This document shows, in pieces, positions 25,545 through 34,278 of a stretch of DNA of 64,000 nucleotides. The translations under genes were made by a program, and so were the position numbers. The stretch's first letter is position 1; every line of letters starts with the position of its first letter. Below the pieces are notes generated by a model. That model searched no databases. It was not told where the DNA came from and worked only from the letters and a program-made list of their open reading frames with translations. This stretch comes from Flavobacteriales bacterium (lineage in GTDB: Bacteria > Bacteroidota > Bacteroidia > Flavobacteriales_F > PHOS-HE28): assembly GCA_020852835.1 (NCBI GenBank), contig JADZAC010000006.1:59025-123024 (forward strand), read 5' to 3'.

Positions 25545-25567
25545 GCCCGGATCGCTCCGGGCCTTCT
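25545..25567. terminator. Hairpin terminator between convergent genes
   Basis: GCCCGGA-TCGC-TCCGGGC (25545-25562) forms a 7-bp stem with a tetraloop, flanked by AAA and a CTTCT pyrimidine run. It serves the rightward DUF551 gene, the leftward FKBP gene, or both. Confidence 0.6.
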
Positions 25568-25589
25568 CTCGCAGCCGTGGCTGTGCCGT

Positions 25590-26315
25590 TTATTTCACAA
25601 TGTCCAGCAGCTCCACCTCGAAGATGAGGGTGCTGTTGCCCGGGATGTCCGCGCCGGCGCCGTGCTGTCCATAGGCCAGTTCGCTGGGGATCCACAGCTT
25701 CCAGCGGGAACCCGTCGGCATCAGTTGCAACGCTTCGGTCCAACCGGGAATGACCGCATTTACGGGGAACTCGGCCGGTTCGCCCCGATCGTATGAACTG
25801 TCGAACTGCTTGCCATTGATCAGGGTGCCCTTGTAGTGCACTTTTACCGTCTGCTCGGCGGTGGGTTTGGCCCCCGTGCCGGCTTTCAGCACCTCGTACT
25901 GCAGGCCGCTCGCGGTGGTGACCACCCCGGCCTTCTTGCCGTTCTCCGCAAGAAAGGTCTTGCCTTCGGCCAAGCTCGCCTCATCCTTCAACTGCTGTTC
26001 GGCCATCTGCTTCTTCTGGGCTTCCATCATGTAGGCCTGCACCACGGCCTTGACCTGGTCGGGGCTGATGCGCTCCACGCTGTCCATGGCATCGCGCATA
26101 CCGGCGAACATGGCATCGAGGTTGAGCGAATCCAGCCCGGCCTGCTTGAGGTTCATCCGCAGGTTGTTCCCCACATCGGAGCCCACGCCGTAGCTAACGG
26201 AATCCAAGGTGGAGGCCAAGGGTACCTCTCGGCCCTTTTGGCCGGTGGCCTGGTTGGAACAGGCGCCCAGGAGCACTGCCGCCAATGAAAAGATCGAAAG
26301 TTTCAGGTTCATCAT
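25590..26315 (-). CDS. FKBP-type peptidyl-prolyl isomerase lipoprotein (FklB/Mip-like)
   Basis: 241 residues. The lipoprotein signal MMNLKLSIFSLAAVLLGAC places it in the envelope. A helical dimerisation domain (about residues 35-130) with the DSVSYGVGSDVGNN start of Mip/FkpA proteins precedes the FKBP domain, which has VKVHYKGTLINGKQFDSSYDRG, VIPGWTEALQLMP and the YGQHGAG/IPGNSTLIFEVELL end. It folds exported proteins by proline isomerisation. Two adjacent ATGs begin it; a TACCTTCG promoter element lies 15 bases upstream. Confidence 0.93.
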   Translation of the reverse strand: MMNLKLSIFSLAAVLLGACSNQATGQKGREVPLASTLDSVSYGVGSDVGNNLRMNLKQAGLDSLNLDAMFAGMRDAMDSVERISPDQVKAVVQAYMMEAQKKQMAEQQLKDEASLAEGKTFLAENGKKAGVVTTASGLQYEVLKAGTGAKPTAEQTVKVHYKGTLINGKQFDSSYDRGEPAEFPVNAVIPGWTEALQLMPTGSRWKLWIPSELAYGQHGAGADIPGNSTLIFEVELLDIVK

Positions 26316-26330
26316 TCGTGTTATGGGGCG

Positions 26331-26338
26331 CGAAGGTA
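26331..26338 (-). promoter_or_regulatory. Putative -7 element of the FKBP lipoprotein gene
   Basis: Minus-strand TACCTTCG, a TAnnTTYG match, 15 bases before the first ATG. Confidence 0.45.
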
Positions 26339-26372
26339 GATCCCTCGGAAATGTCAGCATGCGGGGCATCGA

Positions 26373-27200
26373 TCATTCCTTCGCCGGCTCTTCCCCATAG
26401 TTTAAAATGCCGCGCAGCTTGCGCCGGAAACGTGGATAGCCCGCCAGATCGCTGTGGAAGCCCTGCGGAAAGGTGATCAGTTCGCGGTGCACCGCCACCG
26501 GTATGGCCGCATACAATCTCAATGCACTGCTGTACGGCACCAAGGGGTCGCGCTTGCCATGGAAGATGTACACCGGGCACTTCACCCCTTTGATGGCCCG
26601 GTCGCTGCGGAAGCGGTAACGCAGCAATAGGCGGTACGGCAGGATGGCCAGGTAATGCCGGGCCACATCGAGAAAGTTGGCGTAGGGCGATTCGAGCACC
26701 AGCGCACGCGGTGTACGCGCCGCAGCCACGGGTACGGCCATGCCTGTGCCAAGGGAGCGGCCATAGACCACCACCTGCTCCGCCCCGTATTGTGCGGCCA
26801 GCCTGTCGTACCAGGCCAAGGCATCGGCGTGCAACGCAGCCTCCGAGAGCTTGCCGCTGCTTTTACCGTAACCCCGGTAGTCGGGCATCAGCACGGCATG
26901 GCGCGCGGTGGTGAACCGCGGCGCCCGCTTGCCCCAACGGCGCAGGCTGCCCGTGTTGCCATGCAAGTAGAGCACCGCCCCCTTCGGGTCCTGCACGGTG
27001 AAGTGCAGGGCGTGCAGGCGGGCTCCGTCGGGCCGGTCCAGCCACAGTTCCTCAAACGGCTGCCGGAAATTGAACCGGTACTGCCGGGGCAAGGGGAACC
27101 GCACGAAGATGAACTTCTCCTGCAAGGCCCAGTAAAACAGGCTGACGCCCAAATAAACCAGCAGCAGCAGGCCCAATGCGGAAAGGAGAAAGAGGAGCAC
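26373..27200 (-). CDS. Alpha/beta hydrolase, ABHD13/Bem46-like, membrane-anchored
   Basis: 275 residues: an N-terminal membrane helix (about residues 1-25), then an alpha/beta-hydrolase domain with the oxyanion LYLHGNTGS (about 77-85), nucleophile Ser149 in YGRSLGTG, acid Asp in FHGKRDPLVP (about 220) and His in FPQGFHSDL (about 250). Bem46-like proteins are presumed lipases, thioesterases or peptidases; the substrate is unknown. It precedes the FKBP gene on the same strand by about 57 bases, with that gene's own promoter between. Confidence 0.85.
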   Translation of the reverse strand: MLLFLLSALGLLLLVYLGVSLFYWALQEKFIFVRFPLPRQYRFNFRQPFEELWLDRPDGARLHALHFTVQDPKGAVLYLHGNTGSLRRWGKRAPRFTTARHAVLMPDYRGYGKSSGKLSEAALHADALAWYDRLAAQYGAEQVVVYGRSLGTGMAVPVAAARTPRALVLESPYANFLDVARHYLAILPYRLLLRYRFRSDRAIKGVKCPVYIFHGKRDPLVPYSSALRLYAAIPVAVHRELITFPQGFHSDLAGYPRFRRKLRGILNYGEEPAKE

Positions 27201-27234
27201 GGGGTAAATTTATCCCGTCCCCGCCACCCTGCTG

Positions 27235-27990
27235 CTATCGCACAAAAAGCCACTCGGTGCCGGTGCTTCCGCCCGGCTCGTACCGGTATCCATCCTGTTC
27301 ATATTGCTGAATGGCGTCCGGCTCCAGTATGCGGCGCCGGATGATCCAACGCGCCATGGCCCCTCGCTGGTGCTTGGCGTAGACCGCCACCATGCGCAGG
27401 CCCTTCGGGGTCTGCTCCTTGAAGATCGGGGTGATCACCCGGGCATGCAGCGGCGCCTGTTGCACGCTGCGGAAATACTCTTCCGATGCCAAGTTCACCA
27501 ATACCCTGGTCCCGCTGCCCGCCATGGCATTGTCCAGCTCTTGGGCAATGCGGCCTCCCCAGAAGGCATACAGGTCCTTGATGCCACGGCCCATGGCCAG
27601 TTTGGTGCCCATCTCCAAGCGGTGCGGAGCGATCAGGTCCAAGGGCCGCAGTACGCCGTAGAGGCCGCTGAGCAAACGGAGATGGCGCTGGGCAAAGCGC
27701 AGGTCGTCCCGGTCCAGCGACAGGGCACCCAACCCGCGGTAGGCCTCCCCGTCAAAGAGGAAAGCGGCCGGTTTCCGTACTGCGGCGTGCCAACGCTGGT
27801 AGCGTTCGTGGTTCAACGCGGCCAGCTTCGGGCTGATGCCCATAAGTACCGAAAGTTTGGCGCTGCCCAGGCCTTTCAGCTTGTCCACAAGTTGCCCGCT
27901 TTCCCGCTCCAGTGCCGGCAAGCTCGTGGCAAGGGCCAACTTTACGGGTGTCTCGTCCAGGTTTTTGGCGGGTGATAGCACAACGATCAT
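27235..27990 (-). CDS. yaaA: Peroxide stress protein YaaA
   Basis: 251 residues, the family length. The start MIVVLSPAKNLDETP is diagnostic (M-x-x-x-L-S-P-A-K-x-L-D). SGLYGVLRPLDLIAPHRLEMGTKL and VNLASEEYF are conserved YaaA blocks. In E. coli, YaaA lowers free iron under hydrogen-peroxide stress and binds DNA. The far longer upstream extension of the frame has no homology, so the MIVVLSP start is chosen. It is followed 34 bases later by the hydrolase gene. Confidence 0.94.
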   Translation of the reverse strand: MIVVLSPAKNLDETPVKLALATSLPALERESGQLVDKLKGLGSAKLSVLMGISPKLAALNHERYQRWHAAVRKPAAFLFDGEAYRGLGALSLDRDDLRFAQRHLRLLSGLYGVLRPLDLIAPHRLEMGTKLAMGRGIKDLYAFWGGRIAQELDNAMAGSGTRVLVNLASEEYFRSVQQAPLHARVITPIFKEQTPKGLRMVAVYAKHQRGAMARWIIRRRILEPDAIQQYEQDGYRYEPGGSTGTEWLFVR

Positions 27991-28485
27991 GGGAAGCCAC
28001 ACGTACGGATGGATCGACGGAAGAGCGGCAAAGCTGATCGATCTCATGGCAATCGCGTCATTCATTACAAGTTCCACATCTGTGGCGGACATCCCCTTTA
28101 GAACCATTGCCTTGTTGGCCGCACCTTCCACGTGTGAAGATCACTCCCATGCCACCATCGGCTAAATACGTTCCGACCCCATCGAGGTCTGCTGCGTTAT
28201 ACCATGGTTCATTGCTGTTCAAGCTTGATCCGGTCACACAACTTATTCCCGCCAGACCGAATCTTACAAGGCGCGATCGTCCTGGTTCTTTGGGTCTTCA
28301 ACCAGCAGGGCCCGTGTTGCTTGCCATGTTGAACCTACCACAGCCCAAGCAGCACGCTTTCCATTGAGAGCCGTACAGCGGGTGTAAATCCAGAACAGAG
28401 GAACCAATGGCTGAACGCTTGTTGCGCCGGAGCACAATAGGATCCGGGGTGGGCTATCAGCTGTTGAGGTTATCCGCCCCCGAAT

Positions 28486-28507
28486 CGTATGCATGGCCAT
28501 GCATACG
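28486..28507. repeat. 22-bp perfect palindrome
   Basis: CGTATGCATGG followed directly by its reverse complement, with no loop. It shares the 18-base core TATGCATGGCCATGCATA with the palindrome at 28581-28608. Confidence 0.75.
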
Positions 28508-28580
28508 GTCGAACGAGTCAACATCTTGTTCTTCCGATAATTATACAAACCAAATGCCCGCCAAGTCGAATCTACAACTC

Positions 28581-28608
28581 CAACATATGCATGGCCATGC
28601 ATATGTTG
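28581..28608. repeat. 28-bp perfect palindrome
   Basis: CAACATATGCATGG followed directly by its reverse complement, centred at 28594/28595 with no loop. Same core as the palindrome 95 bases upstream. Without a loop it suits protein binding or a cruciform better than an RNA hairpin. Confidence 0.8.
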
Positions 28609-28733
28609 AACACCGCATGCATGATCCCTCGCAACCGGGATTCAACGCTTCCCTGGAATTTCAACCAACCACGATCTGTTCTATTGAACGGGCGATATCC
28701 CCGTGATTGCTCCATCCTGTCGGCTTGCACCAG

Positions 28734-28741
28734 TACCTTCG
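28734..28741 (+). promoter_or_regulatory. Putative -7 element of the phosphoribosyltransferase gene
   Basis: TACCTTCG, a TAnnTTYG match, 4 bases before the ATG, which implies an almost leaderless message. Confidence 0.45.
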
Positions 28742-28745
28742 GCCC

Positions 28746-29249
28746 ATGGCTGCCGAACGCACCGTGGTATTGGAGCATGAGCGGATCCAGCGCAAACTGC
28801 GCCGGATCGCCTTCCAGGTATACGAGGAAAATGTGAATGAAACGTCGCTGGTGCTGGTGGGCATTGCCCCGCGCGGCGCCAGGCTGGCCGCTCGCCTCAA
28901 GGCGCATTTGGAGGAGATCAGCGCACTTAAGGTGGAACTGCACGAACTGGTGCTGGACAAGGATGCCCCCATGAAGGGCGCCGCCACCTTGGGCAAGGAC
29001 GAGGTGGTGTTGGCCGGCCGGGCAGTGGTGCTGGTGGATGATGTACTGATGAGCGGCCGCACCTTGATGTACGCCGCCGCACATTTGATCGCGGCGCCGC
29101 TCAAACGCCTCACCACGGTGGTATTGGTGGACCGTAGGCACCGGACCTTCCCCATCAGGGCGGACATTGTCGGACTCACCCTCACCACCACGCTGCAGGA
29201 ACACATCAGCGTGGAATTCGGCCGGAAGGACACCGTATTCCTCTCCTAA
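28746..29249 (+). CDS. PyrR-like phosphoribosyltransferase
   Basis: 167 residues. The PRPP-binding signature VVLVDDVLMSGRTLMYA occupies about residues 94-110, and LVGIAPRGARLA (about 37-48) is the second substrate loop, as in PyrR. PyrR proteins regulate pyrimidine genes and have uracil phosphoribosyltransferase activity; whether this one regulates is unknown, since no pyr genes are nearby. The start is fixed by the promoter element just before it. Its end overlaps the convergent aroK by 4 bases. Confidence 0.83.
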   Translation: MAAERTVVLEHERIQRKLRRIAFQVYEENVNETSLVLVGIAPRGARLAARLKAHLEEISALKVELHELVLDKDAPMKGAATLGKDEVVLAGRAVVLVDDVLMSGRTLMYAAAHLIAAPLKRLTTVVLVDRRHRTFPIRADIVGLTLTTTLQEHISVEFGRKDTVFLS

Positions 29250-29752
29250 AGTCCGAGCACTTCGGCCATCCGCAGCGCAGTTTGTGCCGGAGTGCCTTCA
29301 CCCGGCACGTGCACCGGGGCACGCCGGTACACCGGTTCGCGCACCCGCATAAGCTCATTGATGCGGGTGCCCAAGGCATCCCCTTGCAGCCCGTACAACA
29401 GGGGCCTGTCGCCGCCGGAGCGCCGGGCGCGCTCCACCAGCACGGTGTGCGGCACTTCCAAGTACACCACTTTGCCCGCCGCCAGCATGCGGTCCATATT
29501 GTCCGCCGCCATGGGCGTGCCTCCGCCGCAGGCCACCAACACCTCCTGCTCGGCCAGTAATTCCCCCAGCACAATGCCTTCCACTTCCCTGAACTTGGCT
29601 TCGCCGTGCTGCCTCATCCATGGCAGGATCGGCCCGATGCGCTGCTCGATCAACCGGTCCAAGTCCACGAATCGCCGGCCCGTAAGGCGTCCCAGCTCGC
29701 GCCCCACCACGCTCTTGCCGCTGCACATGAAGCCGACGATGAAAATGCGCAT
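29246..29752 (-). CDS. aroK: Shikimate kinase
   Basis: 168 residues, cytoplasmic. It phosphorylates shikimate at O3 with ATP on the way to chorismate and aromatic amino acids. P-loop GFMCSGKS (residues 7-14), the shikimate-binding FVDLDRLIE (Asp about 30) and CGGGTP (about 75-80) are all present, with the lid arginine in RPLLYGL. Minus-strand TAACTTGG lies just before the ATG as a possible promoter. It is convergent with, and overlaps, the phosphoribosyltransferase gene. Confidence 0.94.
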   Translation of the reverse strand: MRIFIVGFMCSGKSVVGRELGRLTGRRFVDLDRLIEQRIGPILPWMRQHGEAKFREVEGIVLGELLAEQEVLVACGGGTPMAADNMDRMLAAGKVVYLEVPHTVLVERARRSGGDRPLLYGLQGDALGTRINELMRVREPVYRRAPVHVPGEGTPAQTALRMAEVLGL

Positions 29753-29928
29753 AGCGCCAAGTTAGTACCATTCCGGGATCCATTGGCAAATGCGCTCTCC
29801 GGCAACGAAAAACGTCGGGCACCGTCCAGCCCGGGCCCCTGCCGCCCCACGGCAGGGAGGGCCGCCCCCTTCCTCTGATAAAAGTGCCCCTCACAAGCCA
29901 ACCGCCATTGTTGCGACCTTCGCACCCA

Positions 29929-31125
29929 ATGAAGATCATCGAGGCGCAACGAGGGCGGTCCTTAAAGGATTGGATGCAGGTGCCCAGGCGGATCTATGAA
30001 CGGGACCTCAACTGGATCCCCCACCTGAAGCAAGATGTGGAAAAGGTGTTCGACCCGGCCACGAACAAGCTGCTGCAAGCCCAACCCGGCCGCAACCCCG
30101 GATCCATCAACCGGTGGGTGCTGTATGATGATGCCGGCGCACCGGCCGGCAGGATCGCGGCCTTTGTGGACCCGAAGACTGCTTGGACGGACAAGCAGCA
30201 GCCCACGGGCGGCTGCGGATTCTTTGAATGCATCAACGATCCGGCCGCGGCCGGCCTGCTGTTCGACACCGCGCGCGATTGGCTTGCAGCGCAAGGGCTG
30301 CAGGCCATGGACGGCCCGGTGAACCTCGGGGAACGCAACATGTTCTGGGGATTGCTCGTGGAGAACTTCACCGACCCGCCGATCTACGGTACCAACTACA
30401 ATCCGCCCTACTATGCGCAGTTGTTCGAGGGTTACGGGTTCCAAGTCTACTTCCGGCAACTCTTCTTCAAGCGCAACGCGTTGGAAAAACCACAGCCCAT
30501 TTTCCAACGCAAGTACAACCAGCTCAAGAATGACCCCCACACCGTTGTGCGCACCGCGCAGGGCATGGGAAAGGAGCAGTTGGCCGAGGATTTCCGCACT
30601 GTTTTGAACGCCGCATGGGTGGACCACGATAACTTCAAGCCCATGTCCAAGGAAACGGCCTTGAAGACCATCCGGCAGATGTGGCCCGTACTGGACCCGC
30701 GCATTGTGGTCTTCGTGTACCACCACGCCACACCCATCGCCTTCTACATCAACCTTCCCGAGCTGAACGAGATCTTCCGCCATGTCAATGGCAACCTCAA
30801 CTGGTGGGGCAAGCTGAAATTCGTATGGCACAAATGGCGCGGCACGGCCACCACCATGACCGGCATCGTGTTCGGCGTGGCCAAGGAGTGGCAGGGCAAG
30901 GGTGTGGAAGGTGCCATGATCGCCTTCATGGGTGAATGGCTGATGAAGACCGGGCGCTACAAGGAAACCGTGCTCACCTGGATCGGCGACTTCAACCCCA
31001 AGATGCTGCGCGTGTGCGAAGGGCTCGGTGCCACCAACTACCGCACCCTGGCCACCTACCGCTACCTGTTCAACCGCGCCAGACCATTTCAACGCCTGCC
31101 ATTGATCGGGCATGAAAATTCTTGA
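29929..31125 (+). CDS. GNAT-like acyltransferase-family protein, unknown substrate
   Basis: 398 residues, soluble. Conserved features include WMQVPRRIYERDLNWIPHL at the start, GRIAAFVDP, GPVNLGERNMFWGLLVENF, and a C-terminal stretch with GIVFGVAKEWQGKGVEGAMI (about residues 305-324), which resembles the acetyl-CoA-binding Q/R-x-x-G-x-G/A loop of GNAT enzymes. Similar proteins occur widely in Bacteroidota as hypothetical N-acetyltransferases. The start is the ATG right after GACCTTCG (29914-29921), a near promoter match. The tRNA-Lys gene follows. Confidence 0.7.
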   Translation: MKIIEAQRGRSLKDWMQVPRRIYERDLNWIPHLKQDVEKVFDPATNKLLQAQPGRNPGSINRWVLYDDAGAPAGRIAAFVDPKTAWTDKQQPTGGCGFFECINDPAAAGLLFDTARDWLAAQGLQAMDGPVNLGERNMFWGLLVENFTDPPIYGTNYNPPYYAQLFEGYGFQVYFRQLFFKRNALEKPQPIFQRKYNQLKNDPHTVVRTAQGMGKEQLAEDFRTVLNAAWVDHDNFKPMSKETALKTIRQMWPVLDPRIVVFVYHHATPIAFYINLPELNEIFRHVNGNLNWWGKLKFVWHKWRGTATTMTGIVFGVAKEWQGKGVEGAMIAFMGEWLMKTGRYKETVLTWIGDFNPKMLRVCEGLGATNYRTLATYRYLFNRARPFQRLPLIGHENS

Positions 31126-31152
31126 TCGGTTTGGACATCCCGAAGCAGTGTT

Positions 31153-31160
31153 TACCTTCG
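31153..31160 (+). promoter_or_regulatory. Putative -7 element of tRNA-Lys
   Basis: TACCTTCG, a TAnnTTYG match, about 40 bases before the mature tRNA 5' end. Confidence 0.4.
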
Positions 31161-31201
31161 CGCCCTCAATTCAGGGGATGGTCATCCACCCCTGATGTTG
31201 G

Positions 31202-31274
31202 GATCCTGTAGCTCAGTTGGTAGAGCATTACACTTTTAATGTAAGGGTCCTGGGTTCGAGCCCCAGCGGGATCA
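31202..31274 (+). tRNA. tRNA-Lys (anticodon TTT)
   Basis: A full cloverleaf folds: acceptor GATCCTG/CGGGATC (one G-T pair), D arm GCTCAGTTGGTAGAGC, anticodon arm TTACA-CTTTTAA-TGTAA with anticodon TTT, and T arm CTGGG-TTCGAGC-CCCAG. The discriminator base is A. The 3' CCA is not encoded, so it must be added after transcription. The mature form is 73 bases plus CCA. Confidence 0.97.
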
Positions 31275-31275
31275 C

Positions 31276-31303
31276 AAAGCCCCGGCACACGCCGGGGCTT
31301 TTT
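31276..31303 (+). terminator. Intrinsic terminator of tRNA-Lys
   Basis: AAAGCCCCGGC-ACAC-GCCGGGGCTTT followed by further T residues: an 11-bp stem, tetraloop and U-tract, starting 1 base after the tRNA. Confidence 0.92.
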
Positions 31304-31441
31304 CGTAGGCCTCGCCCAACGCCTCCCGGCGCGTTTGCACGGGCATTCCCGAGCGGCGACACCGGTTCCATGCGGCCTCAGGAATCCCACATCCCTCGAA
31401 TCCATGCCCGGCCGGGCGGGAAGCGCACCTGAAGGGGCCGG

Positions 31442-31449
31442 TAGCTTTG
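31442..31449 (+). promoter_or_regulatory. Putative -7 element of the GLUG-repeat gene
   Basis: TAGCTTTG, an exact TAnnTTTG match, 28 bases before the ATG. Confidence 0.45.
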
Positions 31450-31477
31450 GCACCGTAATACCCAACAATTCCCGGTC

Positions 31478-32860
31478 ATGCAATTCCGTACTCCGGCCCC
31501 CGGCCTCCTGCTGTTGATCACCACCGGCGCCTTCGCCCAGCCCGCCACACAATGGAGCGACCAGGCCACCACCGCGTGGTATAGCGCCCAAGAAAACACC
31601 TTCTCCATTTCCACGCCCGAGGAGCTGGCCGGCCTTTCCGTGCTGGTGGCCGGCGGCAACAATTTTGCCGGCAAAACGATCAACATCACCAGCGACCTGG
31701 ACTTGGGCGCCCACCTGTGGACACCCATCGGCCCGGACTACATCGAGCCCTTCTCCGGAACGGTGAACGGCAACAACCATGTGATCAGCAACCTCTATGT
31801 GGTACTTCCCGATGAAGACTGGGTGGGCCTCTTCGGCATGGTCACCAACAGCACCTTGGGCAACATCCGGATCAATGGTGCCTACATCCGCGGATACGGC
31901 ACCGTGGGTTCCCTGGTGGGCAATGCGTCAACCAACAGCAGCATTACGGATTGCCATGCCACTGGCGTGGACGTGGTGGCCGGCGATTTCAACGTGGGCG
32001 GCCTGGCCGGCAGCATCATGACCAACGGGACCATGCTGCGTTGCTCCGCCTCAGGTACGGTAACCGGCTCCAGCCAAGTGGGCGGCCTGGTGGGCTCACC
32101 GTGGGACCTTACCAACATTACGGAAAGCTGGTCGGCCGGCACCGTCAGCGGCGACTACCTCGTGGGCGGCCTCATTGGCTTCTGCACCTTCGCGTTCGGG
32201 CCAAACCGCGACAACACCCTCAACAACTGCTACTCTCGCTCCAATGCCAGTGCCACCATCGGCCGCGTGGGTGGTTTGTACGGCGGCAACCAAGGCGCCC
32301 TCATCATCAACAACTGCTATGCCACCGGCACGGCCACCGGCACCGAGCTCACCGGGGGCTTCATCGGCGTAAGCGGCGGCATGAGCGTCAACAACTCGTA
32401 TTGGGACACCGAGACCTCCGGGCACACCACTGGCATCGGCGGGTGGGAAGGGCCGCAAACACCGCAGGAGATCACCGGCAAGACGACAGCCGAGCTGCAA
32501 GCTGCCGAAATGGTGGATGTACTGAACAATGGCCAGGTGCCCGCCCCGTGGATGATCGATCCTTCAGTAAACGACGGCTACCCCGCATTCGAAAGCTTGA
32601 CCACAAGTCTTGCTGCCCTGCCCTCACCGGCCTCGGACATAACGATCCAACCTGCTGTTTTCAACCGCGCCGTGCAGATCTGCTCCACTGCCCCCTTGGT
32701 TGCGTGTGAAGTGTTCAGTGCCACGGGCCTGCTGGTTCGGCGTCATGACCTGCACGGCACTTCCGCAGCGCTAGACCTCAGTGATGTTGCGCCGGGCGTG
32801 TATCTGTTGGCCATCCGAACGATGGAGGGCATCACCACGCGCCGGGCCGTGAAGCAATAA
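31478..32860 (+). CDS. T9SS-secreted GLUG-repeat surface protein
   Basis: 460 residues: a signal peptide ending near AFAQ (about residue 20), a beta-helix-like body of repeated VGGLVG/VGSLVG motifs (GLUG-type, about residues 140-300) with FSGTVNGNNHVISNL before them, and a type-A sorting tail (VACEVFSATGLLVRRHDLHG, then PGVYLLAIRTMEGITTRRAVKQ). GLUG repeats occur in bacterial surface adhesins and IgA-protease-like proteins. It is exported through the outer membrane and probably surface-attached. Monocistronic; it converges with the FKBP operon. Confidence 0.87.
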   Translation: MQFRTPAPGLLLLITTGAFAQPATQWSDQATTAWYSAQENTFSISTPEELAGLSVLVAGGNNFAGKTINITSDLDLGAHLWTPIGPDYIEPFSGTVNGNNHVISNLYVVLPDEDWVGLFGMVTNSTLGNIRINGAYIRGYGTVGSLVGNASTNSSITDCHATGVDVVAGDFNVGGLAGSIMTNGTMLRCSASGTVTGSSQVGGLVGSPWDLTNITESWSAGTVSGDYLVGGLIGFCTFAFGPNRDNTLNNCYSRSNASATIGRVGGLYGGNQGALIINNCYATGTATGTELTGGFIGVSGGMSVNNSYWDTETSGHTTGIGGWEGPQTPQEITGKTTAELQAAEMVDVLNNGQVPAPWMIDPSVNDGYPAFESLTTSLAALPSPASDITIQPAVFNRAVQICSTAPLVACEVFSATGLLVRRHDLHGTSAALDLSDVAPGVYLLAIRTMEGITTRRAVKQ

Positions 32861-32878
32861 CGCCGGGGGTGCCGGCGC

Positions 32879-33754
32879 CTAACGCGTTGTGCGTACCGTG
32901 CCCGGCACCGTTTCCACCCGGTACAATACCGGGGTCCACGGCGGCACGATGCCTGCTGAAGAGCCCTTGGGACCGAAGGCCAATTCAGCGGGGATCACAA
33001 ACCAACCGCCACCGCCTTGGGCCGGCAACAGGTGCGCAGCGGCTTCAAGCCCCTGGATCACTTGGCCGGGGTCGCCCAAGCGGAACGTGAGCCCGGCATC
33101 CTTTCCTCCTTGGTCGTCGAAAACCCGGCCATTGTCCAGGAACGAGGCTGTATATACCAACGTGACGCGTTCGCCGCTTTGCACACGCGGTCCTTGGTCC
33201 ACCTTGGGGTCCAGCACGTACCAGATGCCCATGGCCTGTTTCCATGCACGCCGGTCCTTGGCAAAGAATTCTTTGAGCATGCGCTCTTCATCGGCTTGTG
33301 TCCGGGCCATCAGCAGGGCGCGTGCCCGGTCACGGGATTCTTGCATGGAGCGCAACTGCCGCAGGGAGAGCTCCAATTGCACCCAACCTGTATCACGCGC
33401 CGCAGCGGGGGGCACCGCACCAAGCTCCGCCCACGGCACCAACGGCGAACGAAGCAGTACGGTGGCACTGTCCCCTTGGCGCAACTTGCCGAAATAGCTG
33501 GCGCTGGTGCGGTTCTTGCCCATGGGGTACCAGCGTTCGGTGCTGAACAAGGAGCCGGCCGGCGCGGAGGGGCGCGCCATGCGCACGCGCACCAGCACGC
33601 TGTCACTGTCGGTGGGTGTGCGTGCCCCCTCGCCCAAGGTGTTCAGGCGCCAGTACACCCCTTCGGCAATGCGGCTTCCGCCCTTCAGGGGCGCTCGTTC
33701 GCAAGCCATCAGCATCGTGCAACAGGCCACGATCCAACACGCGGGTCGTTTCAT
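32879..33754 (-). CDS. FKBP-type peptidyl-prolyl isomerase lipoprotein
   Basis: 291 residues. A lipoprotein signal (MLMAC, Cys about 18) is followed by a degenerate N-terminal FKBP-like region, a helical linker (about residues 125-170) and a C-terminal FKBP domain with VTLVYTASFLDNGRVFDD and VIQGLEAAAHLLPAQGGGGWFVIP. The last strand ends in PVLYRVETV. It probably assists folding of exported proteins. Its ATG overlaps the stop of the upstream FKBP gene, making it the third gene of the nrnA operon. Confidence 0.85.
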   Translation of the reverse strand: MKRPACWIVACCTMLMACERAPLKGGSRIAEGVYWRLNTLGEGARTPTDSDSVLVRVRMARPSAPAGSLFSTERWYPMGKNRTSASYFGKLRQGDSATVLLRSPLVPWAELGAVPPAAARDTGWVQLELSLRQLRSMQESRDRARALLMARTQADEERMLKEFFAKDRRAWKQAMGIWYVLDPKVDQGPRVQSGERVTLVYTASFLDNGRVFDDQGGKDAGLTFRLGDPGQVIQGLEAAAHLLPAQGGGGWFVIPAELAFGPKGSSAGIVPPWTPVLYRVETVPGTVRTTR

Positions 33755-34278
33755 TGCTTCAATGCCACCAATCCTACGTAATACACCACGGTACTGCGCA
33801 TGGGGATCTTTTCGCGATCGCCCAACAGGCCGAACGCCAATGCGCTGGGTATCACCAGCACGGCGCTATCGCCCGGTGATAGGTGCTGTACTCCTTCATG
33901 CAGGCCGCTTTCCACGTCGGCGTGTTCAATGCGGAAGGTCCCGGGCCTGCCTGCCGCCGAGGCGTAGGCCGTATCGCCGTTCAGCAAGCAGGCGGCGAAG
34001 TTGATCACGGCCACCTGGTCCGGCCGGGCGGTGTCGCCGGGCACATCGCGCAGCAGCTTGTACCGCAGCCCGGTGCCGGTGGCGGTGAAGGCCATGCCAT
34101 GGCGGCGTATCCACGCCTGGATGTCGGCTTCCTCCCGTTCGGCGAAGCGTTTGTTCTCATCGATCAGGCGGTTGTCCGGTGCTTGTGTGCGCTTGCCCAC
34201 GTGCGCCGGTGGCGGGGTGCGCTCCCCGCCGCAGGAGAGCAGCAACAGCAGGCCGATGCATGCCACTTGCGTGTTCAT
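33751..34278 (-). CDS. GldI-like FKBP lipoprotein
   Basis: 175 residues with a lipoprotein signal (LLLLLSC, Cys about 16). A helix (about residues 36-62) leads into one FKBP domain: GLRYKLLRDVPG, VAVINFAACLLNGDTAYAS, VESGLHEGVQHLSPGDSAVLVIP and STVVYYVGLVAL. Short FKBP lipoproteins of this layout include GldI, needed for gliding and T9SS function in Flavobacterium; the assignment is by layout and context. Both ends overlap neighbouring genes by 4 bases, so it is translationally coupled to nrnA and the next FKBP. Confidence 0.75.
   Translation of the reverse strand: MNTQVACIGLLLLLSCGGERTPPPAHVGKRTQAPDNRLIDENKRFAEREEADIQAWIRRHGMAFTATGTGLRYKLLRDVPGDTARPDQVAVINFAACLLNGDTAYASAAGRPGTFRIEHADVESGLHEGVQHLSPGDSAVLVIPSALAFGLLGDREKIPMRSTVVYYVGLVALKQ

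Larger units (their letters stand above)
27991..28745. other. Non-coding region of 755 bases with two large palindromes
   Basis: No frame here has coding character, although short frames exist on both strands. The composition is visibly less GC-rich than the neighbours. Its notable content is two related palindromes (28486-28507 and 28581-28608) and the promoter of the following gene. It separates yaaA, which faces left, from the rightward phosphoribosyltransferase gene. Confidence 0.6.

Noticed and set aside
28264..28602. A minus-strand frame with MHGHAYV and MAMH segments in the 755-base gap
   Set aside because: The peptide is produced by the palindromes themselves, and no family or codon signal supports it.
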